Source: a virus. Taken from it: 24,155 nucleotides of DNA. Positions 6,954 to 15,438 of this stretch are shown one piece after another (within the stretch, counting starts at the first letter, position 1; each line of letters opens with the position of its first letter). The translations under genes were made by a program, and so were the position numbers. The stretch is taken from positions 1 through 24,155 of IMG/VR virus record IMGVR_UViG_3300020472_000163; one strand, written 5' to 3'. Under the pieces are notes generated by a model. That model saw only the letters and a list, made by a program, of their open reading frames with translations. It was not told the DNA's origin and made no database searches.

Positions 6954-9608
6954 CTACCAGATTTTCCACCAAGGATCAGAAGATTCTTCGCCCTTGCACG
7001 GATCTCCGTCTGCAGTGTCTCCCTCCAGATCCGAAGCCTCTAATGTATCTCCATGTCCGATTTCGTCGGAAGGACCAAAGGGGTTGATTGCAGCCCACGC
7101 GCTTTCTGCCATAGAGGAGTAAGTGTCCGTAATGTTTGTAATATCCTCTGCGGTTGCTGCGGTACCGCAATCTGGTTCGCCGATATTAGGTTTCCCTGCA
7201 CCACTGTCAACCCATGTTGCTTCAATTTCTGTATCGTATTGTCCGCCGCGAGTAATCTTAGAACGTACCTTAATAATACTATGATAGCCACCCAATCCTA
7301 AACGAAAGGCGGCGCTGCCTCTCTGGTTGGGAAGTCCAATGCTCCAATGTGGCCACACGTAGATGTATTGTCCCGGGAAATGTAGATTATTGCCCACCAT
7401 TTTTACCTTGCAATTATAAAGCTCTCGAATGTTCGCCAAGGCGCCCTCCTCTGATTGCCTTGCCTCCTTGAGACCCTGAACATCCGACTTGCTAAACTCG
7501 ATAGTTTTCACAAGCCCGCGATCTTGCCCAATAGTGTAGTGGACAATGCCGCGTCTTCGGTCTTCGGATTCGTTGCCCAACATGTCTGCCGTTACTCCTG
7601 ACTGCATGTAAAACATCATGTAATGAAAGCCCGGCTCTTCCGGATTGATTGAACCTTCGGGGAAAAGAGATTTCAACGTTGATAGGTCGGCTCTGTTGGT
7701 GCCAGTGTATGGAGCCAGCCGGTTGCCCGGTCCTTCCGACTTGGTTGAGAAACATATTCTAGCCACGTCGCCAGTTTGAGCGCCGGCATGATGCTTTTTG
7801 TTTGTAAAACACTTAGGTTGGAGTGCGGGCTTAATGATGCACTGCATAACATCCAGTAGGAAAGACCTCACAGAGTAGTTGTTTCTCTCTGGTTGTACGA
7901 CCTTCTCGTTCCAGAATTTTAAAAACAGGGTATAAGAAATGGGGATATCTGCCAAGCTACAAGTCACCGTACTACCATCTCTGGGGTATGCGTACTGCGC
8001 TGGACCTAAAATCACTGCCATGTCTTTTAGTGATGGATCACAACTGCGCGGATCTTCACTTAGATCACCGAAGCAGTCGCAGGCAAGCTCAACGATATCG
8101 CCCAGAAAACAAAAGTAAATATCGTCATCTTTAACGTCGTCTGCTTCTGCTTTTTCTGCTTCTTCAGCAGGGTTGCTGTTCCAGCCTTGGTCTCCAATGG
8201 TTAATGTTGCAACACCGCCGCTGGCGTCAGAGGTCAGTGGCACCCTTTGGTTGCCGGTGTTCTTCGTCCATGCTTTAAAAAAACCGTTGTCCAAATTCAA
8301 GTGGCGGATCTTCGTGCTGAGTTGATCGGTAAATGCGGCGTAAGCGTTGGCTCTGTTCTTGTCGTTGAGTTCTGATGCCGTGTCTTGAAGTTCTTCCAGT
8401 TCATCGATTGCGTCTTGGTTGGCATCCTGCAACTCCCCTGCATCGGAGGTTCCTGCTTCGGCACAAGCTGATGCCTCTTCGATATCCTCTATCGTCTCTT
8501 CGACTGCTTGTATCTCTGCGTTAACATCTTCAATTGTGCGGTCGTCTGCGTTGTCGAATGGGTTCCACCACGCACCTTCGTTCACAACGGCTCCAGATAC
8601 CCGGGACTCGCCGCCGGGAAAAATAATATCAGCAGCTTTTGACTCTAGAGTTGTTTCAACAGCCGCCCAATACTTAACCGACACATCCATAGAGCCGTCC
8701 TCTTTCATCTTAATCTCATGCGAGACCAGATTCAAAAACATCGAAAGCTGCATTTTTCTTAACATTCGGATCAGGTTCTGATTATACTCAGGGTGGTTTT
8801 CCAAGTTGCCACCCTCAACTGCCCAACCAACCTCGGCACGAATCCTGTAAAACTTTGGATCATATTCTTCTTCTAATCCTGCGCCGCCTTCCGGATGCAA
8901 AATCAACTCTAATGGAGAGGGAGCGCCGCCGCGTGAGGATGGCAGATAATCGCTGTTCGGGTCTCCACCGAGATCTAGACCGCCTGTTAGATCTTGCATA
9001 GACTGAAAGTGCAGTACCATCTTTACTTCAATAACCTTGTCGCCCTCGGCGGGGTTAGTACCAGCAAACTCCCAGCTAAACTCTTTGATTCCGTGACCGC
9101 CAGAGCGACCACCCTGAGCGCTAGTTAGCGCGGACAACCGGTTCGATTCTGTGAACCCTGGCCATTGAAACTCTGCCTCCGAGAATCCTTCTGAAGAGTT
9201 CTCTGGAAAGACTCGAAAAATTCTTACCTGTGGTTGTAGTAACGCCTTCTGTGCAGGGGTCATACTAGTAAACTCTACCAAGCCCTCGCGCTGAAGAAAT
9301 CTGGCTAAAAAATCAGTAACTGCTTCTGTGGCTGGCTCCGGTGGCTTCAGGCAATGAAACTGATAGTAGCCGCACTGAGCATTGAGCGGCGACAAAACAT
9401 CGTGCGCGTAATCCATCAAGAAACACTGATGATCAAACGTTAATTTAGTATCATTTGATTCATCCGGATCCTCGGTGGCAGCAGCATTGCCGCTAGCCGG
9501 CGCAGCCGGATCTGTGCCGGCGCTGCCGTCTTCAGCAGATGCATCTGTGCCGCCAGCCGCCTCTGCTGCAGCAGCCGGATCTGTTTCTGGAACCTCTGGA
9601 TCAGCCAT
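6954..9608 (-). CDS. large baseplate/tail-hub candidate (884 aa)
   Basis: The N-terminal 50 residues are an Ala/Asp/Pro-rich low-complexity tail. A beta-rich region follows, and residues about 355-425 form a strongly acidic coiled coil starting at DRTIEDVNAEIQAVEET. A Cys-rich patch has CDCFGDLSEDPRSCD. The C-terminal region from about residue 744 (FPGQYIYVWP) through GQYDTEIEATWVDSG (790-804) resembles the closing part of gp27/gpD-type hub proteins, where a ligand-binding-like strand precedes the tail. The end is another acidic linker finishing DPWWKIW. Its place right after the tape measure, junction protein and LysM protein is the usual place of the hub. The start ATG at 9608 has AAAGGT upstream and lies 6 nt after the LysM gene. 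Hub identity rests on position and weak pattern; a wedge or other baseplate component is possible. Confidence 0.6.
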   Translation of the reverse strand: MADPEVPETDPAAAAEAAGGTDASAEDGSAGTDPAAPASGNAAATEDPDESNDTKLTFDHQCFLMDYAHDVLSPLNAQCGYYQFHCLKPPEPATEAVTDFLARFLQREGLVEFTSMTPAQKALLQPQVRIFRVFPENSSEGFSEAEFQWPGFTESNRLSALTSAQGGRSGGHGIKEFSWEFAGTNPAEGDKVIEVKMVLHFQSMQDLTGGLDLGGDPNSDYLPSSRGGAPSPLELILHPEGGAGLEEEYDPKFYRIRAEVGWAVEGGNLENHPEYNQNLIRMLRKMQLSMFLNLVSHEIKMKEDGSMDVSVKYWAAVETTLESKAADIIFPGGESRVSGAVVNEGAWWNPFDNADDRTIEDVNAEIQAVEETIEDIEEASACAEAGTSDAGELQDANQDAIDELEELQDTASELNDKNRANAYAAFTDQLSTKIRHLNLDNGFFKAWTKNTGNQRVPLTSDASGGVATLTIGDQGWNSNPAEEAEKAEADDVKDDDIYFCFLGDIVELACDCFGDLSEDPRSCDPSLKDMAVILGPAQYAYPRDGSTVTCSLADIPISYTLFLKFWNEKVVQPERNNYSVRSFLLDVMQCIIKPALQPKCFTNKKHHAGAQTGDVARICFSTKSEGPGNRLAPYTGTNRADLSTLKSLFPEGSINPEEPGFHYMMFYMQSGVTADMLGNESEDRRRGIVHYTIGQDRGLVKTIEFSKSDVQGLKEARQSEEGALANIRELYNCKVKMVGNNLHFPGQYIYVWPHWSIGLPNQRGSAAFRLGLGGYHSIIKVRSKITRGGQYDTEIEATWVDSGAGKPNIGEPDCGTAATAEDITNITDTYSSMAESAWAAINPFGPSDEIGHGDTLEASDLEGDTADGDPCKGEESSDPWWKIW

Positions 9609-9614
9609 AGAACA

Positions 9615-9953
9615 TTAACCTTTCAAGTATTTTAGTACCGTTGTTATTGGAGTCGGGATCTGGATCGTATCCCCCATTTCGATATGACTCTCTGTTGGCT
9701 TCTTATTAAACCACGCAATAACCCACCACATCTGGGAGTCTCCATAATATTTCTGTGCCAATTTCCAATATGCATCTCCCGTCTTCCAGAGATGGGGGAT
9801 CCTCTCAATGGTATCCGCGATCTCTTTCCCTGTGGGATATTTCATGTTAGGCGTGTTGTAATGCCTGATCCCTTTGAGACCTCTTTCCTCAAAGATTTCT
9901 TTATAAAACTCAGTTTGATTCCTCAAAAGGGTTCTGCTGTTATAACGTCCCAT
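9615..9953 (-). CDS. LysM-domain baseplate protein (T4 gp53-like)
   Basis: The 112-aa product has a clear LysM-type fold at about residues 58-103. GDAYWKLAQKYYGD is followed by a helix with WWVIAWFN and then EMGDTIQIPTP, the classic Gly-Asp-x-(I/L)-x-I-P end. LysM-type small proteins of contractile tails (T4 gp53, P2 gpX class) sit in the baseplate at the tube base and hold the hub or wedge together. The N-terminal 40 residues (SRTLLRNQTEFYKEIFEERG) are a basic helix typical of gp53-like proteins. The start ATG at 9953 has AAGGAG 7 nt upstream. It lies between the junction candidate and the hub candidate, which supports a baseplate role rather than peptidoglycan binding. No signal peptide is seen. 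Confidence 0.8.
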   Translation of the reverse strand: MGRYNSRTLLRNQTEFYKEIFEERGLKGIRHYNTPNMKYPTGKEIADTIERIPHLWKTGDAYWKLAQKYYGDSQMWWVIAWFNKKPTESHIEMGDTIQIPTPITTVLKYLKG

Positions 9954-9972
9954 TTCTTGTCTCCTTGATCAT

Positions 9973-10761
9973 TTAATCGTCACCCAAGCCCGGGAATGGA
10001 ATTCCACCGCCGGCGGGATCGTCTGGGTCACCTAAAGGCGGGGCTCCGGTGGCGGAGCTTGCGCCTCCGGATCCGCCGGTGCCTGTATTGTACGGGAAGC
10101 CGGCTTGCTGCCTGCCCATCGCTGCATCGCCGCCCTCTTCGGCTGCGTTCGATACAGACCAACCCATCGCATGAGTATGCAATACGGTAAACTCTGCCGA
10201 CAATGTGAGCTTCAGAGGGTAGAACTCGCCGACGCCGGGATCCACAATACCAGAATCAAAATCTGGCTCAAACGTGAACCCACCAATAAAACCAACCAAG
10301 CCATCAGCAGATGCAGGCGCTCCACCGATGCCGTCAGACATGGCGCTGTGAGCAAAGTTTCCAAACTTAAATTTAAACAGCGGCGAAGAAGCAATCGTTT
10401 GGGCGCCGCCTGCTGCCCCGGCTGCGCCGGCTGCATATGACGGGTATAGCATAGCCATAAGCTTTTCCGCTTTCGCCATATTCAATTTTGCCTCATCGAT
10501 GCTAGCAGCAACCACATCCCACTCCACACTGATCGATCTCGCAGTACCTTGGAATGCGCCGATAGGATCCATTCGACCATACACCGCCTCCGTATTCCAC
10601 TCAGATTTATATTCGTCAGAAAAACTATTGATCATTGCCTTGAACACAACATTCGTGGCGCTGGGGATGTGATAAAAGTCCAGCACCATCTTTTTGTGCT
10701 CAGCCAAATGGGTAGAGCCGTCGTCATATGCGAACGAACCAAAGCCAGATGTATCACTCAT
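9973..10761 (-). CDS. tail-tube/baseplate junction-like structural protein
   Basis: The 262-aa product has a beta-rich body: FYHIPSATNVVFKAMINSF at 30-48, then SEWNTEAVYGRMDPIGAFQG, then a strand ARSISVEWDVVAAS. A helix EAKLNMAKAEKLMAMLYPSY ends near 109. Strands SPLFKFKFGNF and FYPLKLTLSAEFTVLH follow. The pattern of a 'V-x-G-R-x-D-P' turn, a 'R-S-I' strand and a 'K-L-x-x-M-L-Y-P' helix is one I associate with baseplate or tube-initiator proteins of large myophages, but I cannot name the family exactly. The last 45 residues are a Gly/Pro-rich linker. The gene follows the tape measure by 66 nt and precedes the LysM protein, as expected for a tube cap or initiator. AAGGAG lies 11 nt before the ATG. 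Confidence 0.6.
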   Translation of the reverse strand: MSDTSGFGSFAYDDGSTHLAEHKKMVLDFYHIPSATNVVFKAMINSFSDEYKSEWNTEAVYGRMDPIGAFQGTARSISVEWDVVAASIDEAKLNMAKAEKLMAMLYPSYAAGAAGAAGGAQTIASSPLFKFKFGNFAHSAMSDGIGGAPASADGLVGFIGGFTFEPDFDSGIVDPGVGEFYPLKLTLSAEFTVLHTHAMGWSVSNAAEEGGDAAMGRQQAGFPYNTGTGGSGGASSATGAPPLGDPDDPAGGGIPFPGLGDD

Positions 10762-10790
10762 TGTCGGGGGTACTCCTTAAGCATTAAAGC

Positions 10791-10805
10791 ATTACTATAA
10801 CTAGT
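10791..10805 (-). promoter_or_regulatory. ACTAGTTATAGTAAT element before the junction-like gene
   Basis: Minus strand GACTAGTTATAGTAAT is a short dyad (ACTA-GTTA-TAGT) in the 66-nt gap after the tape measure gene. It resembles AACTATTTATAGG at 3769 with one substitution in the core. Confidence 0.3.
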
Positions 10806-10827
10806 CAGGATGGTAAGAAGTTCGATG

Positions 10828-13800
10828 CTAGAAGCCCTTTAGTCCATGCTTACTATCGATTGCTGCATCAACCGCTCTCGCAAATTCATCACCATCAATA
10901 TTGAGAACAATATCTTGACCAGACTTGCCGCCCTTGCCGCCGGCACCCTTACCGCCGCCGATGACCTCTCGGAGAGCTTGCACGAATGCGTCCTTGTCTG
11001 CAGATTTCATGTGCCGCTGGGCTTTGGCATAATCTCTTGCCGCAACAGCCATGCCTTTAACGTTGTCTACGTGTTCTGGCTGTAGATGTATAGCCGAATC
11101 TATAAGACCAACCATCGAGTCTGCGGCAACACTAAATGCCACCGTCTTTGACTCTGGCAGTTTGTGCAGAGCCCAAGCAAGCCACAAGATTCCCCATCCC
11201 AACTCTCTCAGTACCTTCGCAACACCCTTCAGATCCGTAAAGCCGGTAAGCCCTTGGGTCAAAGCTCCGAGAGCCGTAGCATTTTCTGGCGGGATTCGGC
11301 TCAAGGCATCGGCGAATGAAGATAGAGCCTTTCTTAGTGTCTTCAATCCTGTGCTCATAAAGGGCATCGACGCGGCAAAGCCAAGCTTGAGCAAGCCCCA
11401 AGCCAACGTTGGTAGCGCCCAGCCGAGTTGTATGAAGCCCATCGCCAACATGCCGAAACCCTTTGCGTGGGGAAGAATCATTGCCAAGGTTTCACCAAAA
11501 TATCTAAGCGGCAGATTCAGTGCCAACAAAGCGATTGCCATCATAATGCCGCCGAAGAACATCGGAACACCTGCAGCCAACAGCGCCCAGCCAGCCGGCA
11601 TCATCCACGACGCAAATTCATAAAAGTCCTTTCCTAGCTGCGGAAGGTACCCAAGAGTATAGTCTGTGACCCATGGTTGTACGCCTAGCCACAAGTACGC
11701 CAATCCAGCAGCCGTCATGACGGCGCCGAACATAAAAGCGACTCCGCCGATAAGCAGTGCCCAGCCTGCAGGGAGCATTGCCCAGCCGAACGCACGGAAG
11801 TCTTTCCCTAATTCTGGCAAGAACCCTAACTCATAATCTGCCCACGGCTTTACACCCCAATGTAGTACGTGAAGTCCAAGCGCTGCCGCCGTAGCACCGA
11901 GCATAAATGCGCCGCCGCCAATCGCCAGAGACCAGCCAGCGGGAATCAGTGCCCAGCCAAATGCGGCAAGGACAATGGCAAGAGGAATCAGGACATCTAC
12001 ATAATCTTCAAATGCGGATACGCCCTTCGCCAGTAGGAGCAGACCTAAGCCCAAGACTCCAACTGCGAGACCGACCTGCATTGCGCCGGCGAAGACAAAC
12101 TTGCCAGCGATCTCCAGTAAGATACCCAAGACTATAAGACTGCCAACCATCATGAGAATGCCGTCCCACGTTACATCATTAAACTGTTTGACTCCCATGC
12201 CCAAAAGCAGTAAGCCTATGCCCAAAACACCCACAGCCAAGCCAACCTTCCAAGCTGCAGTTTCCATAAACTTTGCAGCAACCTTGAGTAAGACACCCAT
12301 AAGGATAAGACTAACGATCATAAAGCCAATTGCTGGCCAAGTTACATCATTAAACTCTTTGACACCTTTGCCTAAGAATATCAGCCCGAGCCCTAAGACT
12401 CCGACTGCGAGCCCCACTTTCCACGCGCTATCATTAAGAAACTTGGAAACAATCGCAAGACCGATACCGAAAGCGATCAGTGAAACGAGAGCAATCATCA
12501 TTGCGCCGGGCATATCATCCCCAATGAACTGCTTGATCCCTAAGCCCAGCAGATACAAAGCAATGCCAAGCCCCAGCAATGCCCCGATCATCTGAGGCAA
12601 CACCGGTGTCAACAATCCCATAGGTTTTATCGCGAGTGTCAATACCCAAAAGAAGCCCACAATCGCCAGCCCTAGAATTGGCAGACCGACAGAGACAAGA
12701 CCAATAAACGCAGCTAGACCTACCAAGGCTGGCATAATAGCCTTGGGCATCTCTAAGAATGCAAGGACCAATTCTTTAAGTGACCAGATGATCACTGCAA
12801 CAAGAATTATCGGAGCCGCCACAGCGAGAGCTAGTCCCATCAGTGCCATGCCCAACGAGAAAATCGCCGGCAGATATTTGGTTGCAGCTTTACCAATCGC
12901 CTTAATGCCTTTAGCCAGAGCCTTTGATGCTGGCGCACCTGCGGCGGCTGAAGTTGTCTGAGTGTTCTGAGCTATGCTAAGCCAGCCTGTCACTTTAGTC
13001 AGTGCTGCTTTGACCCCCATTTCTGATAACATTTGGGAACTCATTATGCTGCTCCAAGTCCAATTAAGCACTTTCATTTTCTTCAGCAACATGTAGGCAG
13101 CGCCGAGACCGATTAAGGTCGGGATAAGCATGCCGCCCGTCATATCATTCAATGCCAAAAAGCCATCCAACAATCCGTGTACAAAACTCAGGATAGGCTG
13201 GACAGCTACGGCAAACTGCTCAAAGATGCGCTTAAGTTTGTCTTGCGCTGATGTTGCTGCTGCCGCACGTTCTTCTAACTTCTTTTGTGCTTCGGCATTG
13301 TCTTCAACCTTCCGCTGTTGTTTATCATATTCAGCTAGCGTCGTGCCAAAAACCTTATTCGCCTCGGTCATGTCTGAGATACCTGCTGCATTTGCAACAG
13401 CCATCTTTTCAAACTTGTTCATGCTGTCCCAACTCTTGCCAGACAACTGAATAGATTGAATCAGCAATCGGATTCTTTCTTCTTCCGAAGCGTTCAGAAG
13501 ATCCATAGAATTCAGAACGCCGCCGCCTAGGACTGAGTTCAGTTTACCGGCAGCATTCGCGGCTCCTTCAAACGTGTCGAACTGAGTAGTGATACCCAGA
13601 AGAGCTTTCATTTCAATACCAGTAGCCTTAGCTGCTGCGGCAACTTCTTTAAAAACCTTTGTTGCTTCATCGCCATAAGCTGTAAACACGGATGCGTTCG
13701 CTTCAAAGTCTTTCGCGATCTTTCCTGCGCTAACGCCAAGGTCAGCAGCCATTGCAGCAAAATCCTTTTGAACCTTTATCGCTTGCTCTGCGGACATGCC

Positions 13801-14670
13801 AAGAGCTTTATTAAGGATCTCCATGTTCGCCGCTGTTGTCTTGGTGTCAATACCCAGAGCGTTCAACTGTGCCGTCGCTTCGACCAAGTTGCCCTGTGCT
13901 TCCTCGGTCATCTCTGTGAATTGGCTCATTTCCGTATACAGGTCACCGACAGCTTCGCCAGCAACTTCCATGCTCACGTTCCACTCAGCATTATTCTGCA
14001 TGGTGTTCATGATCATGTCGTTGTACTCACCGGTACTGTTGGTAAGCTGGTTGGTCTTGGCAAACTGAGCGTCTGCTGCCCAAACCATTGCCACGGTCGC
14101 CTCTTGTACCTTCATCAGTGACGAACCAAGTATGTTCGCGGCACTAAACTGATCGACCAATGCCTGTCTTGTTCTCTCTAGGTTCTCTTCAAAGTCGCCC
14201 TGAAAGAATCTGCCAATGGTGGTGCCCTTCCACGCTCCACTGACGCCCGTAATCGCCTTGGCAGCTTTCTGAGCGCCGGCGGCTGATGCATCTGCAGCCT
14301 CGTTCTTCTCCCACTCAGCATCGACTTGTTGGAGCGTGCGTTCGTACTCCTCTTGGCTCATCGCGCCGGAGGCTCTATCGCGCTTTGCCTGCTGGCGCTG
14401 AATTTCGAGTCTCTTTTTTTCAGTCTGATATGTATTAGCTGCCCACTGCCCTGCTTCTTTAGCTTTGTCGGCGTTGGCTGTGAGGTGATCGTGCTGTTGT
14501 TGCAAATAGCCTACATGCTGCTGGGCAGCATTTGCGGCAGCAACTTGCGCCTGCGTCATCTTCTGGATCGCAGCGGTAATTTCGGCAACAGTCTTGCCCA
14601 TCGCGGCGAGGCTCGTCGCCATGCCCTTTAGCGCTTTTGGATCTAAACCCTTTGTCGGATCGTCAGACAT
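10828..14670 (-). CDS. tail tape measure protein
   Basis: The 1280-aa product is the longest in the window and lies after the chaperone pair, the canonical tape-measure place. Residues 1-135 are a Gln/Ala-rich helical coiled-coil region. Residues 150-500 are amphipathic helices with many Ala, Met and Glu. From 510 to about 1100 it is extremely hydrophobic, with Trp and Gly at regular positions and an approximately 57-residue repeat. The end is a Gly/Lys linker followed by DIVLNIDGDEFARAVDAAID, a common tape-measure C-terminus. It would span the tail tube lumen, set tube length and probably insert into the host membrane. By the rule of about 0.15 nm per residue the tail would be near 190 nm, roughly twice T4. 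The start MSDDP has AAGGAG 13 nt upstream, a long spacing; no better start is seen. Confidence 0.92.
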   Translation of the reverse strand: MSDDPTKGLDPKALKGMATSLAAMGKTVAEITAAIQKMTQAQVAAANAAQQHVGYLQQQHDHLTANADKAKEAGQWAANTYQTEKKRLEIQRQQAKRDRASGAMSQEEYERTLQQVDAEWEKNEAADASAAGAQKAAKAITGVSGAWKGTTIGRFFQGDFEENLERTRQALVDQFSAANILGSSLMKVQEATVAMVWAADAQFAKTNQLTNSTGEYNDMIMNTMQNNAEWNVSMEVAGEAVGDLYTEMSQFTEMTEEAQGNLVEATAQLNALGIDTKTTAANMEILNKALGMSAEQAIKVQKDFAAMAADLGVSAGKIAKDFEANASVFTAYGDEATKVFKEVAAAAKATGIEMKALLGITTQFDTFEGAANAAGKLNSVLGGGVLNSMDLLNASEEERIRLLIQSIQLSGKSWDSMNKFEKMAVANAAGISDMTEANKVFGTTLAEYDKQQRKVEDNAEAQKKLEERAAAATSAQDKLKRIFEQFAVAVQPILSFVHGLLDGFLALNDMTGGMLIPTLIGLGAAYMLLKKMKVLNWTWSSIMSSQMLSEMGVKAALTKVTGWLSIAQNTQTTSAAAGAPASKALAKGIKAIGKAATKYLPAIFSLGMALMGLALAVAAPIILVAVIIWSLKELVLAFLEMPKAIMPALVGLAAFIGLVSVGLPILGLAIVGFFWVLTLAIKPMGLLTPVLPQMIGALLGLGIALYLLGLGIKQFIGDDMPGAMMIALVSLIAFGIGLAIVSKFLNDSAWKVGLAVGVLGLGLIFLGKGVKEFNDVTWPAIGFMIVSLILMGVLLKVAAKFMETAAWKVGLAVGVLGIGLLLLGMGVKQFNDVTWDGILMMVGSLIVLGILLEIAGKFVFAGAMQVGLAVGVLGLGLLLLAKGVSAFEDYVDVLIPLAIVLAAFGWALIPAGWSLAIGGGAFMLGATAAALGLHVLHWGVKPWADYELGFLPELGKDFRAFGWAMLPAGWALLIGGVAFMFGAVMTAAGLAYLWLGVQPWVTDYTLGYLPQLGKDFYEFASWMMPAGWALLAAGVPMFFGGIMMAIALLALNLPLRYFGETLAMILPHAKGFGMLAMGFIQLGWALPTLAWGLLKLGFAASMPFMSTGLKTLRKALSSFADALSRIPPENATALGALTQGLTGFTDLKGVAKVLRELGWGILWLAWALHKLPESKTVAFSVAADSMVGLIDSAIHLQPEHVDNVKGMAVAARDYAKAQRHMKSADKDAFVQALREVIGGGKGAGGKGGKSGQDIVLNIDGDEFARAVDAAIDSKHGLKGF
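11491..12603 (-). repeat. about 57-residue tandem repeat within the tape measure gene
   Basis: The anchor Gly in G-V/I before an aromatic recurs at residues 711, 769, 826, 883, 939 and 996, with a degenerate copy near 1053. The spacing is 56-58 residues (about 171 bp). Two adjacent copies share WKVGLAVGVLG and FNDVTW almost exactly, at 750-778 and 807-835. Each unit is a long hydrophobic helix pair separated by an aromatic turn. Confidence 0.8.
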
Positions 14671-14700
14671 ACTTCAATATGATCTCCTTGGAGCAGCGAC

Positions 14701-15033
14701 CTATTTAAATGGCCAAACAATGCCTGTGCTACGCTCAAACTTTTTTACTGCACCACGCAGCGCATATTTGCTACGATACGTGCGCGGATCATCAAGTCCA
14801 TATTTTACATAGTCTTTATAGTATCTTTTTTCACCGGCTAACGTACGAGCAAAGTCTTTAACCTGCCTCTTGTTTCCGCGTACCTTCATGGGTATATCTG
14901 CACCACCAAACATGCGCTGCATGATCATCTTAATACCCGTTCCGAACATCGACAAGAAGCTCTCGTTCATTTCGCCTCTTTCGGCTGCAGTTAAATCAAT
15001 AACGATGGGGGCTAAATCACCTTGCTCTTCCAT
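14701..15033 (-). CDS. small basic phage protein between chaperones and tape measure (110 aa)
   Basis: The ATG at 15033 (product MEEQGDLAPIVID) has GGAGG 7 nt upstream and is preferred. The frame opens earlier at a TTG (15066), but that adds only 11 residues containing the ribosome binding site itself. The product has an acidic N-terminus, then a Met-rich helix FLSMFGTGIKMIMQRMFGG. A very basic, Tyr-rich second half follows, with VRGNKRQVKDFARTLAGEKR and YKDYVKYGLDDPRTYRSK, ending GIVWPFK. The C-terminal half looks like a helical nucleic-acid or protein binding surface. I do not recognise a named family, though the pattern feels typical of large marine myophages. It starts a new transcript after the terminator at 15082-15118 and ends 30 nt before the tape measure gene. 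That suggests a tail-assembly or tape-measure partner role. Confidence 0.75.
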   Translation of the reverse strand: MEEQGDLAPIVIDLTAAERGEMNESFLSMFGTGIKMIMQRMFGGADIPMKVRGNKRQVKDFARTLAGEKRYYKDYVKYGLDDPRTYRSKYALRGAVKKFERSTGIVWPFK

Positions 15034-15067
15034 GGACGGTCCTCCGATTAAACACAATAGTCTCAAC

Positions 15068-15078
15068 AGTAAATAGTT
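15068..15078 (-). promoter_or_regulatory. AACTATTTACT element before the 110-aa gene
   Basis: Minus strand CAACTATTTACTG lies between the terminator at 15082-15118 and the 110-aa gene, 34 nt before its ATG. A promoter is expected here because the upstream transcript should end at that terminator. Confidence 0.35.
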
Positions 15079-15081
15079 GAT

Positions 15082-15118
15082 TAAAAAAGAAAAAGGACCG
15101 GGTTTTAAGCCCGGTCCT
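15082..15118 (-). terminator. strong rho-independent terminator after the chaperone genes
   Basis: GGACCGGG (15095-15102) and CCCGGTCC (15110-15117) form a perfect 8-bp GC-rich stem with a 7-nt loop, and A15094/T15118 can extend it. On the minus strand it is followed by TTTTTCTTTTTT. It lies 18 nt past the stop of the chaperone extension. Confidence 0.9.
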
Positions 15119-15135
15119 AGGAAAAAGCAGCCCAG

Positions 15136-15438
15136 CTACGGTTTCCGTACGCTAGGCATGCTAGGTCTGCTCATAGAAGGCATGCTGGAGGAACCCTTTT
15201 GATTGGATTTCTTCATCTGTTCTGCTTCATCTTTAAACTGCTTCTGCAGGCGTTCCATGAACCAATGGCGTAGTTTTACTGGGAGGTTATATGCCTCGAT
15301 GAAACTCCATCCACCATGATACTTGAGCAGGAAAAAACACTCATACACTTGTGACATGTACTCATGACTTAGGCCAAAAAAAGTCCGCTGTAAACGGAAC
15401 CTCCATTTCTTGAGAATATCCACACTCAACGCACTCAA
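15136..15438 (-). CDS. tail assembly chaperone extension (T part of G/GT), probably made by frameshift
   Basis: This frame overlaps the end of the 302-aa gene by 77 nt and runs 79 codons past the T7 run. It has no convincing start of its own. The only early candidates are TTG codons near 15438 buried in the upstream gene and an ATG lacking any ribosome binding site. The unique part has a helix YMSQVYECFFLLKYHGGW, then SFIEAYNLPVKLRHWFMERL and a Lys/Gln-rich helix, ending in a Ser/Met/Pro tail. The E-x-x-x-L-P-x-x-x-R-x-W-F motif is what I know from second ORFs of tail-chaperone pairs. Fused to the first 298 codons of the upstream frame it gives a protein of about 377 aa. Its place between tube and tape measure is that of G/GT proteins, which load the tape measure during tail assembly. 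Confidence 0.7.
   Translation of the reverse strand: MSALSVDILKKWRFRLQRTFFGLSHEYMSQVYECFFLLKYHGGWSFIEAYNLPVKLRHWFMERLQKQFKDEAEQMKKSNQKGSSSMPSMSRPSMPSVRKP

Noticed and set aside
8419-8781. Plus-strand Ser-rich frame opposite the hub candidate
   Set aside because: Ser/Ala runs are the antisense of the acidic coiled-coil codons; no independent support.
11051-11623. Long plus-strand open frame of about 190 codons opposite the tape measure gene
   Set aside because: It is antisense to a strongly supported gene, its composition (Pro, Ser, Lys, Ala) mirrors the hydrophobic codons of the tape measure, and no ribosome binding site or neighbouring plus-strand gene supports it.
12101-12595. Plus-strand frame with repeated Pro/Thr/Lys segments
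   Set aside because: The repeats are the complement of the tape-measure repeat units; it is a shadow.
14701-15066. TTG at 15066 as start of the small gene before the tape measure
   Set aside because: The added 11 residues contain the GGAGG that serves the ATG at 15033 and look non-coding.
15360-15438. Independent translation start of the 100-codon frame at TTG
   Set aside because: No ribosome binding site near the TTG or the first in-frame ATG; a frameshift from the upstream gene explains the overlap better.
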